64,000 bases of DNA from Clostridiales bacterium (GCA_015056145.1 SVGY01000003.1:124001-188000), one strand, 5' to 3'. Counted from the first letter of the stretch, positions 8,773 through 17,764 are shown. The notes: generated by a model from the sequence alone, not told the origin. Made by a program: numbers and translations.

Positions 8773-9666
8773 TCAGCGGGTGAACTCCAAAACAAGGCCG
8801 GAGATATTCAGGGTGATGGTGGTGCCGCTGTAGACGCCGCTGATGGTGCTGCCGTTTTGGTGAAGGGCAAACTTGGGGCCGGAACGCTCCCAGGTGCAAT
8901 GATAAGTGGAAGCGAGGACAGTGAGGACGGCAGTGCCGTCATCATTGAGAACGAGAGTGCAGACGGAATCGGACAGCTGGCAGGACCAAGTGCCGGTCAC
9001 ATCCTCGATGGAGACGGGGGTGGACTGGTTTTCTGCGGATTGAGTGCGGCGGAAGGTTCGGGTTTTCGTGTCGCTATTGAAAACGATGAAGGTTTCGCCA
9101 TTTTCTACGGCGAGGGAGTACATGTCGTTATTTCTACGTTCTCCGTTGAACATGTAATCAAAGTAAATCTGGTTGCCTTCAGTTCCCCAGGCAAGAATGT
9201 CCAGAGTCGTGTTAAAAGCGATAGCGCTGCCGGTGCCGTCCTCGTTGAATACGAGGGTGTGGATGAGGATACTGTCGCCGTCATCGCAGAACCAGCTGCC
9301 TGCGATGGAAGCGTTTGTGCGGTAAAACCTGCGGGTGGTCTGATCCATAGCGGTAAAGAGGATATAGTACTGGCCATTCTCTTCGCCGATGGAATACATA
9401 TCGTTGTTATGGACGGAACCGTTGAACATGTAATCAAAGTAAATCTGATTGCCGTCCATGGACCAGGAGAGGATATCCAGGTTTTGGTTGAAGGAGATAG
9501 CGCTGCCGGTGCCATCCTCGTTGAAGACGAGTGTGTGGATGAGGACGCTGTTGCCGTCGCTGCAGTACCAATGACCTACGAGGGAGAAGGTGGATTCCTC
9601 CGCAACGGCAGAACCAAGGGAAACAAGGAGAATCAGGGACAAAAACAAAGAGATGAGTTTGCGCAT
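8773..9666 (-). CDS. Secreted protein with two lipocalin-like repeats, function unknown
   Basis: A 297-residue protein with a signal peptide (MRKLISLFLSLILLVSLGSAVA). Two repeats of about 75 residues follow, each containing LIHTLVFNEDGTGSA, a QIYFDYMFNG stretch and NNDMYS. A third related beta-rich domain (GTWSCQLSD...LVLNDDGTA) closes the protein. The pattern resembles small lipocalin-like beta-barrels in secreted Bacillota proteins, but no specific family is claimed. The ATG at 9666 is chosen because AAAGGA lies 8 bases before it; the ATG three codons earlier overlaps that site. It is divergent from the isomerase gene. Confidence 0.75.
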   Translation of the reverse strand: MRKLISLFLSLILLVSLGSAVAEESTFSLVGHWYCSDGNSVLIHTLVFNEDGTGSAISFNQNLDILSWSMDGNQIYFDYMFNGSVHNNDMYSIGEENGQYYILFTAMDQTTRRFYRTNASIAGSWFCDDGDSILIHTLVFNEDGTGSAIAFNTTLDILAWGTEGNQIYFDYMFNGERRNNDMYSLAVENGETFIVFNSDTKTRTFRRTQSAENQSTPVSIEDVTGTWSCQLSDSVCTLVLNDDGTAVLTVLASTYHCTWERSGPKFALHQNGSTISGVYSGTTITLNISGLVLEFTR

Positions 9667-9711
9667 GGGGTTCATCCTTTCATATCGGTTATTGGTGTTT
9701 TTTGTAACAAC

Positions 9712-9740
9712 AGTATATAGTGCGGGAGAGGCTCTGTCAA
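9712..9740 (-). promoter_or_regulatory. Promoter of the secreted repeat protein
   Basis: Minus strand: TTGACA, 17 bases, TATACT. A near-consensus sigma-A promoter. Confidence 0.75.
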
Positions 9741-9759
9741 GGTTGGGGAGTCCTTTTCG

Positions 9760-9789
9760 TTGACAGGGGGAGGGTTTGTGGAGTATGAT
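9760..9789 (+). promoter_or_regulatory. Promoter of the sugar isomerase/epimerase gene
   Basis: TTGACA, 18 bases, TATGAT, about 40 bases before the start. It is back-to-back with the promoter at 9712-9740. Confidence 0.65.
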
Positions 9790-9830
9790 GATACCAACGC
9801 AAAAACTGAATGACCGGGAGGATGCTTTTG

Positions 9831-10580
9831 ATGAAGATTGGCGCACAGATGTTTACGGTTAGGGAGTTTACGCAGACGCTGGAGGATTTCAGCAGGACGC
9901 TTGAGAGAATTGCGGAGATCGGATATACCACGGTGCAGGTTTCGGCGACCTGTCCCTTTGAACCGGAATGGCTGAAGGCACAGCTTAAAAAGAACGGACT
10001 GGAATGCGTACTGACCCACACCCCTGTGGACAGGTTACAGGGAGATGCTGCGCAGGTGGCAAAGGATCACGAGATGTTTGGCTGCGGGCTTGTGGGGCTT
10101 GGATATTACTCCTTTGATGAGGAAAAGGGCGATACTTATGAGAAATTCAGGGAGATGTATCTGCCGGTGGCAAAGACGCTGAAAGAAAACGGCAAATACT
10201 TTATGTACCACAATCACGATCAGGAATTCCGGAAGGTTGGCGGGATGACTATTCTGGAGAGGATCGCCGGAGATTTTGCGGCGGATGAGCTGGGATTCAC
10301 GCTGGATACATTCTGGGTACAGGCGGGCGGCGGCGACCCTGCCCAGTGGCTGGAAAGGCTGGCAGGACGCATTCCCTGCATCCATTTGAAGGACTACGCC
10401 TACGGACGGAAAATGGCTGTGGTGGGCGAGGGCAACATCAACTTTGACCGTGTGTTTGAGAAGGCAGAAGCAGGCGGTACGAAGTATATGATGGTGGAGC
10501 AGGACGACTGCAATGGGGAAGATCCCTTTGAGTGCCTGAAAAGGAGTTATGAGAATCTGAAGGCGATGGGGTTTAGGTGA
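9831..10580 (+). CDS. Sugar phosphate isomerase/epimerase (AP-endonuclease-2-type TIM barrel)
   Basis: A 249-residue cytoplasmic protein of the xylose-isomerase-like TIM-barrel family. Typical features are MKIGAQMFTVRE at the start, YHNHDQEF near the middle, LDTFWVQAGG and HLKDY with E/D/H metal ligands, and a closing VEQDD motif. Members isomerise or epimerise sugars or inositol derivatives with a divalent metal. The substrate cannot be told here because there is no pathway neighbour. ATG 9831 is preferred because GGGAGG lies 9 bases upstream; the earlier ATG (9822) abuts that site. Transcribed alone from its own promoter. Confidence 0.85.
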   Translation: MKIGAQMFTVREFTQTLEDFSRTLERIAEIGYTTVQVSATCPFEPEWLKAQLKKNGLECVLTHTPVDRLQGDAAQVAKDHEMFGCGLVGLGYYSFDEEKGDTYEKFREMYLPVAKTLKENGKYFMYHNHDQEFRKVGGMTILERIAGDFAADELGFTLDTFWVQAGGGDPAQWLERLAGRIPCIHLKDYAYGRKMAVVGEGNINFDRVFEKAEAGGTKYMMVEQDDCNGEDPFECLKRSYENLKAMGFR

Positions 10581-10690
10581 GAGCGATTCTCTGTGGATGA
10601 AGATGGCACTTCTGAATAAGGAAAAACTATAAGTGGATTGCTTTTTTTGAAAAAATTCAGTTGCGATTCGTTTAATAAACAACAAGAACA

Positions 10691-10719
10691 GAACCCCCGG
10701 CCAAGTTGCCGGGGGTTCT
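10691..10719 (-). terminator. Terminator after the small secreted protein gene
   Basis: GAACCCCCGGC and GCCGGGGGTTC form an 11-bp stem. On the minus strand the tail is TGTTCTTGTTGTTT, which fits termination of the leftward gene; the plus-strand side has no T run. Confidence 0.7.
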
Positions 10720-10733
10720 GCGAATAGAAGGTT

Positions 10734-11213
10734 TTATTTCACTTTTGCACTATTGTTTACATTTACTTTGAGAGAAGGCGATTTGTACCAGTATTCACTT
10801 CCGGTTCTTCTGTACTGGAAGGGGTTGTATGCGGGGCGAATGTTGTAATAGGGGACACCTTTGCAACGAATGGAGATGCGGTAAGTGCCGTTTGCAGGAA
10901 GCTTGATGGTTACCTTTTTGCTGGTTACGGTATAGGTTCTGCCGTTTACAGTGACCTCATACTCTGCGTACACGTTCCATTTGTCCAAATGGGTTTTTCT
11001 GGCGTTGGATTTTTTTACATATTTCTGTGCACGCTTTCCTTTGGAAGGGGTGAGGGTGAGAGTGGAAGCCTTTTTGCCGGTCGTAAGGGTGTAGGTGGTA
11101 GAATCGCTGCCCTTGTAAGTCTTGCTTGCAGCCAGAGCGCCCACGGGCAACACGGTGGTGATGAGTGTTACAAGAACAAAGACGAGTGCGAAGAGCTTTT
11201 TGGTGAATTTCAT
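10734..11213 (-). CDS. Small secreted basic protein, function unknown
   Basis: 159 residues with a clear signal peptide (MKFTKKLFALVFVLVTLITT to about residue 29, ALAA). The mature part is strongly basic, rich in Lys, Thr and Tyr, and probably an Ig-like or beta-sandwich fold (YTLTTGKKASTLTLTPSKGK, NGRTYTVTSKKVTIKLPANG). ATG 11213 is used because AAGGAGGAAAAACAA precedes it. It is divergent from an XRE regulator across about 200 bases. No homologous family is recognised. Confidence 0.7.
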   Translation of the reverse strand: MKFTKKLFALVFVLVTLITTVLPVGALAASKTYKGSDSTTYTLTTGKKASTLTLTPSKGKRAQKYVKKSNARKTHLDKWNVYAEYEVTVNGRTYTVTSKKVTIKLPANGTYRISIRCKGVPYYNIRPAYNPFQYRRTGSEYWYKSPSLKVNVNNSAKVK

Positions 11214-11284
11214 TTGTTTTTCCTCCTTGAACAGAATGGTTTGGTTTGGCAAATGGAGAAAACGGGCCTCCTTATGTTGGTATT

Positions 11285-11316
11285 CAAAGCAGAGATAATA
11301 TTCAATTACTGCTTTG
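11285..11316. promoter_or_regulatory. Inverted repeat between divergent genes, possible operator
   Basis: CAAAGCAG at 11285-11292 and CTGCTTTG at 11309-11316 are perfectly complementary, 16 bases apart, with TGGTATT repeated outside both arms. It sits between the secreted-protein gene and the XRE regulator, so it is a candidate site for that regulator. Confidence 0.4.
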
Positions 11317-11367
11317 TGGTATTTAATAGATCACATCTACAAAAAATAGCAATACTATTATTAGTTT

Positions 11368-11396
11368 TTGTTGAGGGAAACAAAAAAATATATACT
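11368..11396 (+). promoter_or_regulatory. Promoter of the XRE regulator gene
   Basis: TTGTTG, 17 bases, TATACT, ending 24 bases before the start codon. Confidence 0.6.
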
Positions 11397-11419
11397 ATTC
11401 CCGCAAAGGGGTGAATAGA

Positions 11420-11734
11420 ATGTTTGGCGAACGGTTACAGGAAATACGCAAAGATCATGGAGATACGCAGCAGAATCTTGCAGAAAAGCTACACGTTTCG
11501 CTGCATGCTGTTCGATGCTGGGAGCAGAATAAGAGCGACCCGGGGCATGATACTCTGGTGGCAATATGTAAGCTATATAGCGTTTCGTCCGACTACCTGC
11601 TTGGCTTGGCAGACGAGGATAAAGTTTATTTGCAGAACCGTCGCAGCAGGCTATCGGAGGAAAACAGAGTTTTTTTAAAGAAATTTGAGGCTTTTTTGTT
11701 GGGAGAACAGGAAAAAGGTTCGATGCATAATTGA
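11420..11734 (+). CDS. XRE-family transcriptional regulator
   Basis: 104 residues. An N-terminal helix-turn-helix of the Cro/C1 type covers about residues 1-63: LQEIRKDHGDTQQNLAEKL, HAVRCWEQNKSDPGHDTL, then VSSDYLLGL, the common end of such domains. A charged helical tail follows. ATG 11420 is preferred over GTG 11411 because AAGGGG lies 8 bases before it. It probably regulates itself and perhaps the divergent secreted protein. There is no phage context next to it. Confidence 0.85.
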   Translation: MFGERLQEIRKDHGDTQQNLAEKLHVSLHAVRCWEQNKSDPGHDTLVAICKLYSVSSDYLLGLADEDKVYLQNRRSRLSEENRVFLKKFEAFLLGEQEKGSMHN

Positions 11735-11799
11735 ATGGAGCCAAAGACAAAACGGAGAACGCTTTTTGGGCGAAATTCGTATTGTGAGCATAACAAGGA

Positions 11800-11846
11800 A
11801 AACCCGCCTCCGGCGGCAAGTTGATTTGCTGCGGAGGCGGGTTTTT
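11800..11846. terminator. Bidirectional terminator
   Basis: AACCCGCCTCCG and CGGAGGCGGGTT form a long stem with A runs on one side and T runs on the other. It serves the converging XRE gene (plus) and Zn-ribbon gene (minus). Confidence 0.85.
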
Positions 11847-11860
11847 GTGTATGTAGGTTA

Positions 11861-12478
11861 TTACTTTTTGCTGTTGTGATCAGGTTTGGAATGTTTGACC
11901 AGTTCAGTAAGCAACTGGTTGTTTTTCTTGGTCTCGTCCAGAAGATCGGCGAAGGCGTAGAGGAAGAGGGAGAAGGCCCAGCTGAAGAAGGGGCCGAGGA
12001 TAAGGCAAAGCAGACCGGCAGCACTGGTAGATTGGTGGGGAGGATTGTTGGCTGCAAAGAGCATTATGGAGCAAATAACAGAAACAATGATGCCGACCCA
12101 GCAGAAAACTTTTGTTAAAAGCTTGATGGAAGAACTCACGTTGCCGAACATACCCCCTTCACTTGGGGCAGAAGCTACGGCGGGTTCAGGTTCCTTTTTG
12201 GGCTCTACGGGTTTTGAAAAATCTTTGGTGAAGGCGGGAGGCGCATTGTTTATCATGAATTTTTTTACAGAATACCTTACGACGGGATCAGGGATTTGGA
12301 TATAGTGATTGTAGACAGCGGAGCAGGCTTTTTGAATTTCATGCTGATCGTCGCTATCCAGAATTGTGTCCAGGTGGTGGCTGCAGGCTTCACAAATGAG
12401 TTTGTCTTCGGCGATATAGCGCAAATCGGATTTATCGGCGGGGGTGAACTGGTTTCCGCACATGGAACATACTGTCAT
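11861..12478 (-). CDS. Zn-ribbon membrane protein, function unknown
   Basis: 205 residues. The N-terminus has two CxxC knuckles (CSMCGNQF and CEAC), as in a small zinc ribbon. Next come a helical region and a Pro/Glu linker, then two membrane helices (about residues 125-146 and 158-180) and a charged Lys-rich tail. ATG 12478 follows AAGGAGGAAACTTTCC; the longer open frame reaches back into the upstream tRNA gene and is not the real start. No family name is assigned. Confidence 0.7.
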   Translation of the reverse strand: MTVCSMCGNQFTPADKSDLRYIAEDKLICEACSHHLDTILDSDDQHEIQKACSAVYNHYIQIPDPVVRYSVKKFMINNAPPAFTKDFSKPVEPKKEPEPAVASAPSEGGMFGNVSSSIKLLTKVFCWVGIIVSVICSIMLFAANNPPHQSTSAAGLLCLILGPFFSWAFSLFLYAFADLLDETKKNNQLLTELVKHSKPDHNSKK

Positions 12479-12550
12479 GGAAAGTTTCCTCCTTGGGATG
12501 TAATGGATGGAGAAGTTGGCTGTGCGCATATGAATAATGGCCTGAAACCC

Positions 12551-12579
12551 AGTATATATAGACATATATCCAATGTCAA
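12551..12579 (-). promoter_or_regulatory. Promoter of the Zn-ribbon membrane protein gene
   Basis: Minus strand: TTGACA, 17 bases, TATACT. Confidence 0.75.
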
Positions 12580-12641
12580 GGGGAATTGCTGAACAATTTA
12601 GTTGGCGGCGTTTGGAATTCAAGGGGAGAATTTTGGACAGA

Positions 12642-12671
12642 AAAAACTCTGATCGATTGATCAGAGTTTTT
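12642..12671 (-). terminator. Terminator of tRNA-Pro
   Basis: AAAACTCTGATC and GATCAGAGTTTT pair around a four-base loop, followed on the minus strand by TTTTTTCTG. It starts directly at the tRNA 3' end. Confidence 0.85.
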
Positions 12672-12747
12672 GGTCTGGGTGAGAGGATTTGAACCTCCGG
12701 CCTCTTGAACCCCATTCAAGCACGCTACCAAACTGCGCCACACCCAG
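12671..12747 (-). tRNA. tRNA-Pro(GGG)
   Basis: 77 bases including an encoded CCA. The acceptor stem pairs CTGGGTG with CACCCAG. The anticodon stem CTTGA/TCAAG encloses the loop ATGGGGT, giving anticodon GGG (proline). The T arm GGAGG-TTCAAAT-CCTCT is canonical. Confidence 0.95.
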
Positions 12748-12783
12748 ATATTCGGTTTCGGTGTCCCTTGCGGAACGAGACTT

Positions 12784-12812
12784 AGTATATTACAGTTTGG
12801 GGTGGATGTCAA
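12784..12812 (-). promoter_or_regulatory. Promoter of tRNA-Pro
   Basis: Minus strand: TTGACA, 17 bases, TATACT, about 37 bases upstream of the tRNA 5' end. Confidence 0.8.
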
Positions 12813-12912
12813 GGGGTAAAATTATTTTTTTTCAAAAAATGTTGAAAGCGAGGAAAAATAAGGATTTTACGGGGAAGAATGGCAGGGTTGGCAAGGAGAA
12901 CACAAGAAGAAA

Positions 12913-12941
12913 TTGCTTTTTTTGCCCGGGAGAGATATACT
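12913..12941 (+). promoter_or_regulatory. Promoter of the ychF operon
   Basis: TTGCTT, 17 bases, TATACT, about 40 bases before ychF. Confidence 0.6.
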
Positions 12942-12981
12942 ATAGGATGAAATAGTATGTACCGAGGAAGTGTGGTTTTTT

Positions 12982-14079
12982 ATGAAGCTTGGTATTGTTG
13001 GACTGCCCAATGTTGGAAAGAGCACGCTGTTTAATGCTATTACCCGGGCGGGCGCACAGGCCGCCAATTATCCTTTCTGCACCATCGAACCCAATACGGG
13101 CATCGTGCCTGTGCCGGACAGCCGGCTGGACGTGCTGGCGGAAATGTATCACCCCAAAAAGGTGACCCCTGCCACGGTGGAATTTGTGGACATCGCCGGC
13201 CTGGTGAAGGGCGCAAGCCGGGGCGAAGGCCTGGGCAACAAGTTTTTGAGCCATATCCGGGAATGCGACGCCATTGTGCATGTGGTGCGCTGTTTTGAGG
13301 ACGAAAACATCATCCATGTGGATGGAAGCGTCGACCCGGCGAGGGATATTGACGTGATTCAGCTGGAACTGGTACTGGCGGATATGGAAACCCTGCAGCG
13401 CAGGGTGGAAAAGGCACAGCGCCTGGTGAAGAACGGCGATAAGAAGCAGGCCCTGGAAGCTGAGCTGGGCCAGAAGCTGCTCAAGCATCTGGAAGAGGGC
13501 AAACCTGCCCGTACCTTCCCCCTGACGGACGATGAGAAAGAAGTGACTGCTGGTTGGTTCCTTTTGACGGACAAGCCGGTGCTCTATGCAGCCAACATCG
13601 CCGAGGATGAAGTGGGCCCCGATGCGGAAGAACTGCCTTTTGTGAAGGCCGTAAAGGAAATTGCTGACGGGGAAGGCTCTCAGGTATTTGTGATCAGCGC
13701 ACAGATCGAAGAAGAGATCGCCAATATGGAGCCGGAGGAGAAAAACGAGTTTTTGCAGGAGCTGGGCATCGGTCAGAGCGGCCTTGACCGGCTTATCAAC
13801 GCCAGTTATGACCTGCTGGGGCTTATCTCCTACCTGACCGCAGGCGAGGACGAATGCCGTGCCTGGACCATTACCCGGGGAACCAAGGCTCCCCAGGCGG
13901 CCGGAAAGATCCACACCGACTTTGAGCGTGGCTTTATTCGGGCTGAGGTGGTGGCCTTCGATGACCTGAATGAACTGGGCACCATGAATGCCTGCAAGGA
14001 AAAAGGCCTGGTGCGCAGCGAGGGCAAGGAATATGTGATGAAGGACGGCGACATTGTGCTGTTTAGGTTCAATGTGTAA
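12982..14079 (+). CDS. ychF: Redox-regulated ribosome-associated ATPase/GTPase YchF
   Basis: 365 residues, the normal YchF/OLA1 length. The P-loop GLPNVGKST lies at residues 6-14, and the G3-like [19 protein letters not shown] that distinguishes YchF follows. A coiled-coil insert and a C-terminal TGS domain ([30 protein letters not shown]) complete it. In the family it binds ATP in preference to GTP, associates with ribosomes and affects stress responses. ATG 12982 is used; an upstream in-frame GTG (12970) is less likely. First gene of a likely operon with the ATP-grasp and protease genes. Confidence 0.97.
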   Translation: MKLGIVGLPNVGKSTLFNAITRAGAQAANYPFCTIEPNTGIVPVPDSRLDVLAEMYHPKKVTPATVEFVDIAGLVKGASRGEGLGNKFLSHIRECDAIVHVVRCFEDENIIHVDGSVDPARDIDVIQLELVLADMETLQRRVEKAQRLVKNGDKKQALEAELGQKLLKHLEEGKPARTFPLTDDEKEVTAGWFLLTDKPVLYAANIAEDEVGPDAEELPFVKAVKEIADGEGSQVFVISAQIEEEIANMEPEEKNEFLQELGIGQSGLDRLINASYDLLGLISYLTAGEDECRAWTITRGTKAPQAAGKIHTDFERGFIRAEVVAFDDLNELGTMNACKEKGLVRSEGKEYVMKDGDIVLFRFNV

Positions 14080-14097
14080 GGGAAGGGAGACATTCCT

Positions 14098-15108
14098 GTG
14101 AGCAAGCTTGGTTTCTTTTTTAAAAGACTGATACGCATGGACTGGAAGGCTATGTGGAAGACCACGGGCATCCTGAAGGAAAGAAGCGGAAAGAGCCGTA
14201 TATGGCTGCTTTGCGATATGCTTCGCTGCGCCGTGAAGTACAACGCCGGATATGTGGATTACAAGATCGCTCAGTTTTACCGGCTGAACGATGAACAGAA
14301 AAAGACCCAGATTACCCGGGGACTGAGCAATACCATCGTACGCCGCATGAACGATAAGTCTTACTGGTACCTGTTTGATGACAAGGCTACCTTTAACAAT
14401 CTGTTCAAGGACGAGGTGGGCCGGGACTGGATCAAGGTGAGCAAGGATACCGACCTGGAGGAATGGAAGGCCTTCCTTGAAAGAAACGATGACCTGTTCT
14501 TCAAGCCCATTGAGGGAAGCAGCGGCTTTGGCATTGCTACCTACAAGAAAGAGGACTGGCTGGGCCGGGAGGAGGAATTCCTCAAAGAGCTGACGGAGAA
14601 GGAAGTCGGCATTATGGAAGAGCGGGTGATCCAGCATCCCCGAATGATGGAAATGTGCCCCACCTCCGTGAACACCATCCGCATTGCTACGCTGCTGGGC
14701 GACAAAAAGCAGGGCATTGTGTATGCCTTCCTGCGCATCGGCAACGGCAAGGTGATGGACAACGTGGACCAGGGTGGTATGGCCGCAAGGGTGGATCTGG
14801 CTACCGGTACGCTGCTGACTGTGGGCGCAGACAAGCAGGGCAATACCTTCACCGAACATCCCATAACCCATACGCCGATTATTGGATTTGAAATTCCTTT
14901 CTTTAAGGAAGCCTGCGATATGTGCCTGAAGGCTGCACAGAAGGTGCCGCAGATGAGGTTTGTGGCATGGGACGTGGCTATTACGGAAAAAGGCCCTGTC
15001 TTTATCGAAGGCAACAGCTTCCCCAGCCATGCAGTGCCGCAGTTTGCAGCGCATTACCCGGATGGCATTGGCATTATGCGGGAATTCCGGGAGTTTATCG
15101 ATATCTGA
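14098..15108 (+). CDS. ATP-grasp protein (sugar-transfer-associated type)
   Basis: 336 residues, starting at GTG 14098 behind GGGAGACATTCCT, 18 bases after ychF. The pattern fits the sugar-transfer-associated ATP-grasp family found in capsule and surface-polysaccharide loci: FFKPIEGSSGFG as the ATP-binding glycine loop, IMEERVIQHPRM, NTIRIATLLG, VAWDVAITEKGPVFIEGNSFP with metal-binding Asp/Glu/Asn. Members ligate a carboxylate to an amine using ATP. No polysaccharide genes are adjacent, so the substrate is unknown. Confidence 0.82.
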   Translation: MSKLGFFFKRLIRMDWKAMWKTTGILKERSGKSRIWLLCDMLRCAVKYNAGYVDYKIAQFYRLNDEQKKTQITRGLSNTIVRRMNDKSYWYLFDDKATFNNLFKDEVGRDWIKVSKDTDLEEWKAFLERNDDLFFKPIEGSSGFGIATYKKEDWLGREEEFLKELTEKEVGIMEERVIQHPRMMEMCPTSVNTIRIATLLGDKKQGIVYAFLRIGNGKVMDNVDQGGMAARVDLATGTLLTVGADKQGNTFTEHPITHTPIIGFEIPFFKEACDMCLKAAQKVPQMRFVAWDVAITEKGPVFIEGNSFPSHAVPQFAAHYPDGIGIMREFREFIDI

Positions 15109-15141
15109 TTTCACGGAAAGATACGAAAGGCGGGAAAACAG

Positions 15142-17580
15142 ATGATGAAAAAACTAGTGAGCCTTGTACTTTGCCTGATGCTTGTTTTTGCGTGCGTACC
15201 TGGAGAAGGTTTTGCCGCATCCAAGAACAAGACCTTTACCCTGATGATCTACATGTGCGGCACTGACCTGGAAAGCAAAGCCGGCATGGCGACCGCTGAC
15301 CTGAAGGAAATTATGGCCGGTAATGTGCCCGAGGATGGCAATGTGACGGTATACATCCAGACCGGCGGTACCAAGACCTGGAAGGTGAACGGTATTACCA
15401 ACCGGGAATGCCAGCGCTGGGTGATGAGCAAGAACGGCATGCAAAAGCTCGAAGACCTGGGAAGAGTCAACATGGGTTCCCAGGATACCTTTGCAGATTT
15501 TTTGCAGTATGGCTTTAAGAACTTCCCCGCCGATCGTTACGGCCTGATCATGTGGGACCACGGCAGCGGCGCTACCGGCGGCCTCTGCTATGATGAGGTT
15601 TCCGGAGATATGCTTTATCTGCCTGAAATTTACAACGGCCTGCAGCAGGGCACAAAAAGCGTGCGGAAAGAGAAGCCCTTTTACTTTATCGGCTTTGATG
15701 CCTGCCTGATGGCCACCTTTGAAGTGGCATGCCATGTGGAACCCTTTGCAGAATACATGATCGCCAGCGAGGAACTGGAACCCGGCACCGGCTGGCGTTA
15801 TGACAGCTGGCTGAAACTGCTGGTGAGAAATCCCGGTATTACCATGGAGGAACTGGGACCGGAGATTGTTGATACCTTCATTTCCGCTACGCTGAGCGCA
15901 AACCGCAGAGACTACGCCACCCTGTCGGTACTTGACCTGAGCAGGCTGGACGGGCTGAAGGCTGCTGTATCGGACATGGGCGAAAGCCTCTCCCAGGAAA
16001 TCAGCAATGGAAACCTGAGCACCATTTCCAGGCTGCGGCAGAATGTACGCTCCTTTGGCGAGATTTACAATTCCGCTTCCGACATGGTGGATATTACCAC
16101 CTTTGCAGAAGTATACGGCCGTTTTGATGAGATGGCTGCAAAGAAGCTGAAAACTGCGCTGGATGACGTGGTGATCTATTCCAAGCATACCTCCAACCTG
16201 AGCGGTGTTAGCGGCCTTTCTATCCTGGTGCCGTTCTCCACCCGGTATTCCTCCAGCCAGTATATGAGCTACTACACCAAGATCGGCCTGTATCCTGAAT
16301 ATGCCGGGTTTGTGAAGAACATGCTCAGCGGTATCTCTTCCGGTGGCGGATACTCCTTCGGCGGGCTGCCCTCTATTAACCAGCAGAGCATCCAGAGCGC
16401 CGAGATCGACTGGTTTTCTCAGTACGCTACGGACTCCTCCAGTTATTCTGACAACGCATACGACCTGTGGGGATCGCTGTATGGAAGCGACATGGGCAGC
16501 TCGTATGAAAGCGACTTCTCGCTGGAAGGCTTTTTGAGCCTGCTTTTCGGCGGTGATACTTCCTATGGTTCTTCTTACGGAACCACCTTTGATACAGGCT
16601 ATGATGATTCTTCAACCAGCCTGTGGGGCGATCTGGGTCAGTATTCCGATTACAGCTTTGCTCAGGACAGCGGTTACGGCAGCGGTCTGTGGGGCTCGGC
16701 ACTGAGCGAATACGGCACGTCTTCCGGTTCCACTGATTCCTCCGGCACGGGTGGCAGCCTGTGGGACGAACTGTACGGCACTACGCCGGAAGTGACGGAA
16801 GCGCCTACGGCTACGCCCGGTGTATCCGCCGGTGAGAACGTTGGCGACGGCGGCAGTTTGTGGGGCGATGTGCTGGGCGAAGAAGAAGCCAGCCAGCAGG
16901 TGACTGTGAGCACCAGCGAAGGCGAAGTAACCCTGGACAACCCCTTTGCGGATGCCAACAGCGAATATGCCTACACCATCCAGCTGACCCCGGAACAGCT
17001 GCAGAATCTGGGCAAGGTGGAAGCCAACCTGATGATGAACATGAGCGAACCCGACTTTGAATGCTATGTGGAGCTGGGTTATGTGCAGAAGGTTGTTACC
17101 GACTGGAACAGCGGCAAGATTTACGGCATGTTTGATGGCACATGGGCTACGCTGGACGGACAGATGGTATGCATGTATGACCAGATTGCAAACGAACGGT
17201 ACATCCGCTCGCTGATTCCGGCGACGCTGAACGGTGAGGATATGTACATCCTTGTGGTGTTTGATTCCGAGAATCCCGGCGGAGTTGTGGTGGGCGCTAC
17301 GGAAGGCTATACCGAAAGCGGCAGCCCTGCCCGCGGCATCGTGGAACTGAAGGAAGGCGACGTGATCTATCCTCAGTACGAATTGATTTACTGGGATGAA
17401 AACGGCGAGCAGCAAGTGGAGCCCTTCCAGGTGGAAAACCCCATCATCGCAGGGGAAAACGGCTATGTGCCTTTTGGTTTTGAACCTGTGGAGGAAGGCG
17501 TGGATTATGTGTACGGCTTCTGCCTGACGGACATCTACGGCGATTATGAGTTCTCTGATTTTGTGACGCTGTCTTACTAA
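15142..17580 (+). CDS. Secreted clostripain-family (C11) cysteine protease
   Basis: 812 residues. A signal peptide (MMKKLVSLVLCLMLVFACVP, cleaved around 26) is followed by the C11 catalytic domain (about 30-395) with the His140 (WDHGSG) and Cys188 (FDACLMA) dyad. Residues about 395-585 are a low-complexity Ser/Gly/Tyr/Asp segment with repeated Leu-Trp-Gly-type motifs, then a beta-rich C-terminal domain. C11 enzymes cut after Arg or Lys and are often calcium-activated. It probably acts outside the cell on host or self proteins. It starts at ATG 15142 or 15145 behind AAAGGCGGG, 33 bases after the ATP-grasp gene. Confidence 0.9.
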   Translation: MMKKLVSLVLCLMLVFACVPGEGFAASKNKTFTLMIYMCGTDLESKAGMATADLKEIMAGNVPEDGNVTVYIQTGGTKTWKVNGITNRECQRWVMSKNGMQKLEDLGRVNMGSQDTFADFLQYGFKNFPADRYGLIMWDHGSGATGGLCYDEVSGDMLYLPEIYNGLQQGTKSVRKEKPFYFIGFDACLMATFEVACHVEPFAEYMIASEELEPGTGWRYDSWLKLLVRNPGITMEELGPEIVDTFISATLSANRRDYATLSVLDLSRLDGLKAAVSDMGESLSQEISNGNLSTISRLRQNVRSFGEIYNSASDMVDITTFAEVYGRFDEMAAKKLKTALDDVVIYSKHTSNLSGVSGLSILVPFSTRYSSSQYMSYYTKIGLYPEYAGFVKNMLSGISSGGGYSFGGLPSINQQSIQSAEIDWFSQYATDSSSYSDNAYDLWGSLYGSDMGSSYESDFSLEGFLSLLFGGDTSYGSSYGTTFDTGYDDSSTSLWGDLGQYSDYSFAQDSGYGSGLWGSALSEYGTSSGSTDSSGTGGSLWDELYGTTPEVTEAPTATPGVSAGENVGDGGSLWGDVLGEEEASQQVTVSTSEGEVTLDNPFADANSEYAYTIQLTPEQLQNLGKVEANLMMNMSEPDFECYVELGYVQKVVTDWNSGKIYGMFDGTWATLDGQMVCMYDQIANERYIRSLIPATLNGEDMYILVVFDSENPGGVVVGATEGYTESGSPARGIVELKEGDVIYPQYELIYWDENGEQQVEPFQVENPIIAGENGYVPFGFEPVEEGVDYVYGFCLTDIYGDYEFSDFVTLSY

Positions 17581-17701
17581 AAAGTGAAGAAATATAACGG
17601 TTTTCGCCTGATGCGGCAAAGTGGGGACAGGATGAGACAAAGGGGTACACCCGGAGACGAATTTCTGTGGTATAGTGTATGCTGTAAAAGGTGGGGACAG
17701 G

Positions 17702-17736
17702 AACCGGAGAGGCAAAAGCGGCCTCTTCGGTTTTTT
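17702..17736 (+). terminator. Terminator upstream of the phage cluster
   Basis: AACCGGAGAGGC and GCCTCTTCGGTT pair around a short loop with one G-T pair, followed by TTTTTT. It separates host transcripts from the phage genes. GTGGGGACAGGA occurs at 17621 and again at 17691. Confidence 0.75.
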
Positions 17737-17764
17737 GTTGCCGCTTAAGTTAGGGGGGAGGGAA

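Noticed and set aside
11861-12715. A longer Zn-ribbon protein starting at 12715
   Set aside because: It would read through tRNA-Pro; the ATG at 12478 has a strong ribosome site and its own promoter.
12940-15114. A 724-codon minus-strand frame across ychF and the ATP-grasp gene
   Set aside because: Spans two well-identified opposite-strand genes and a promoter region.
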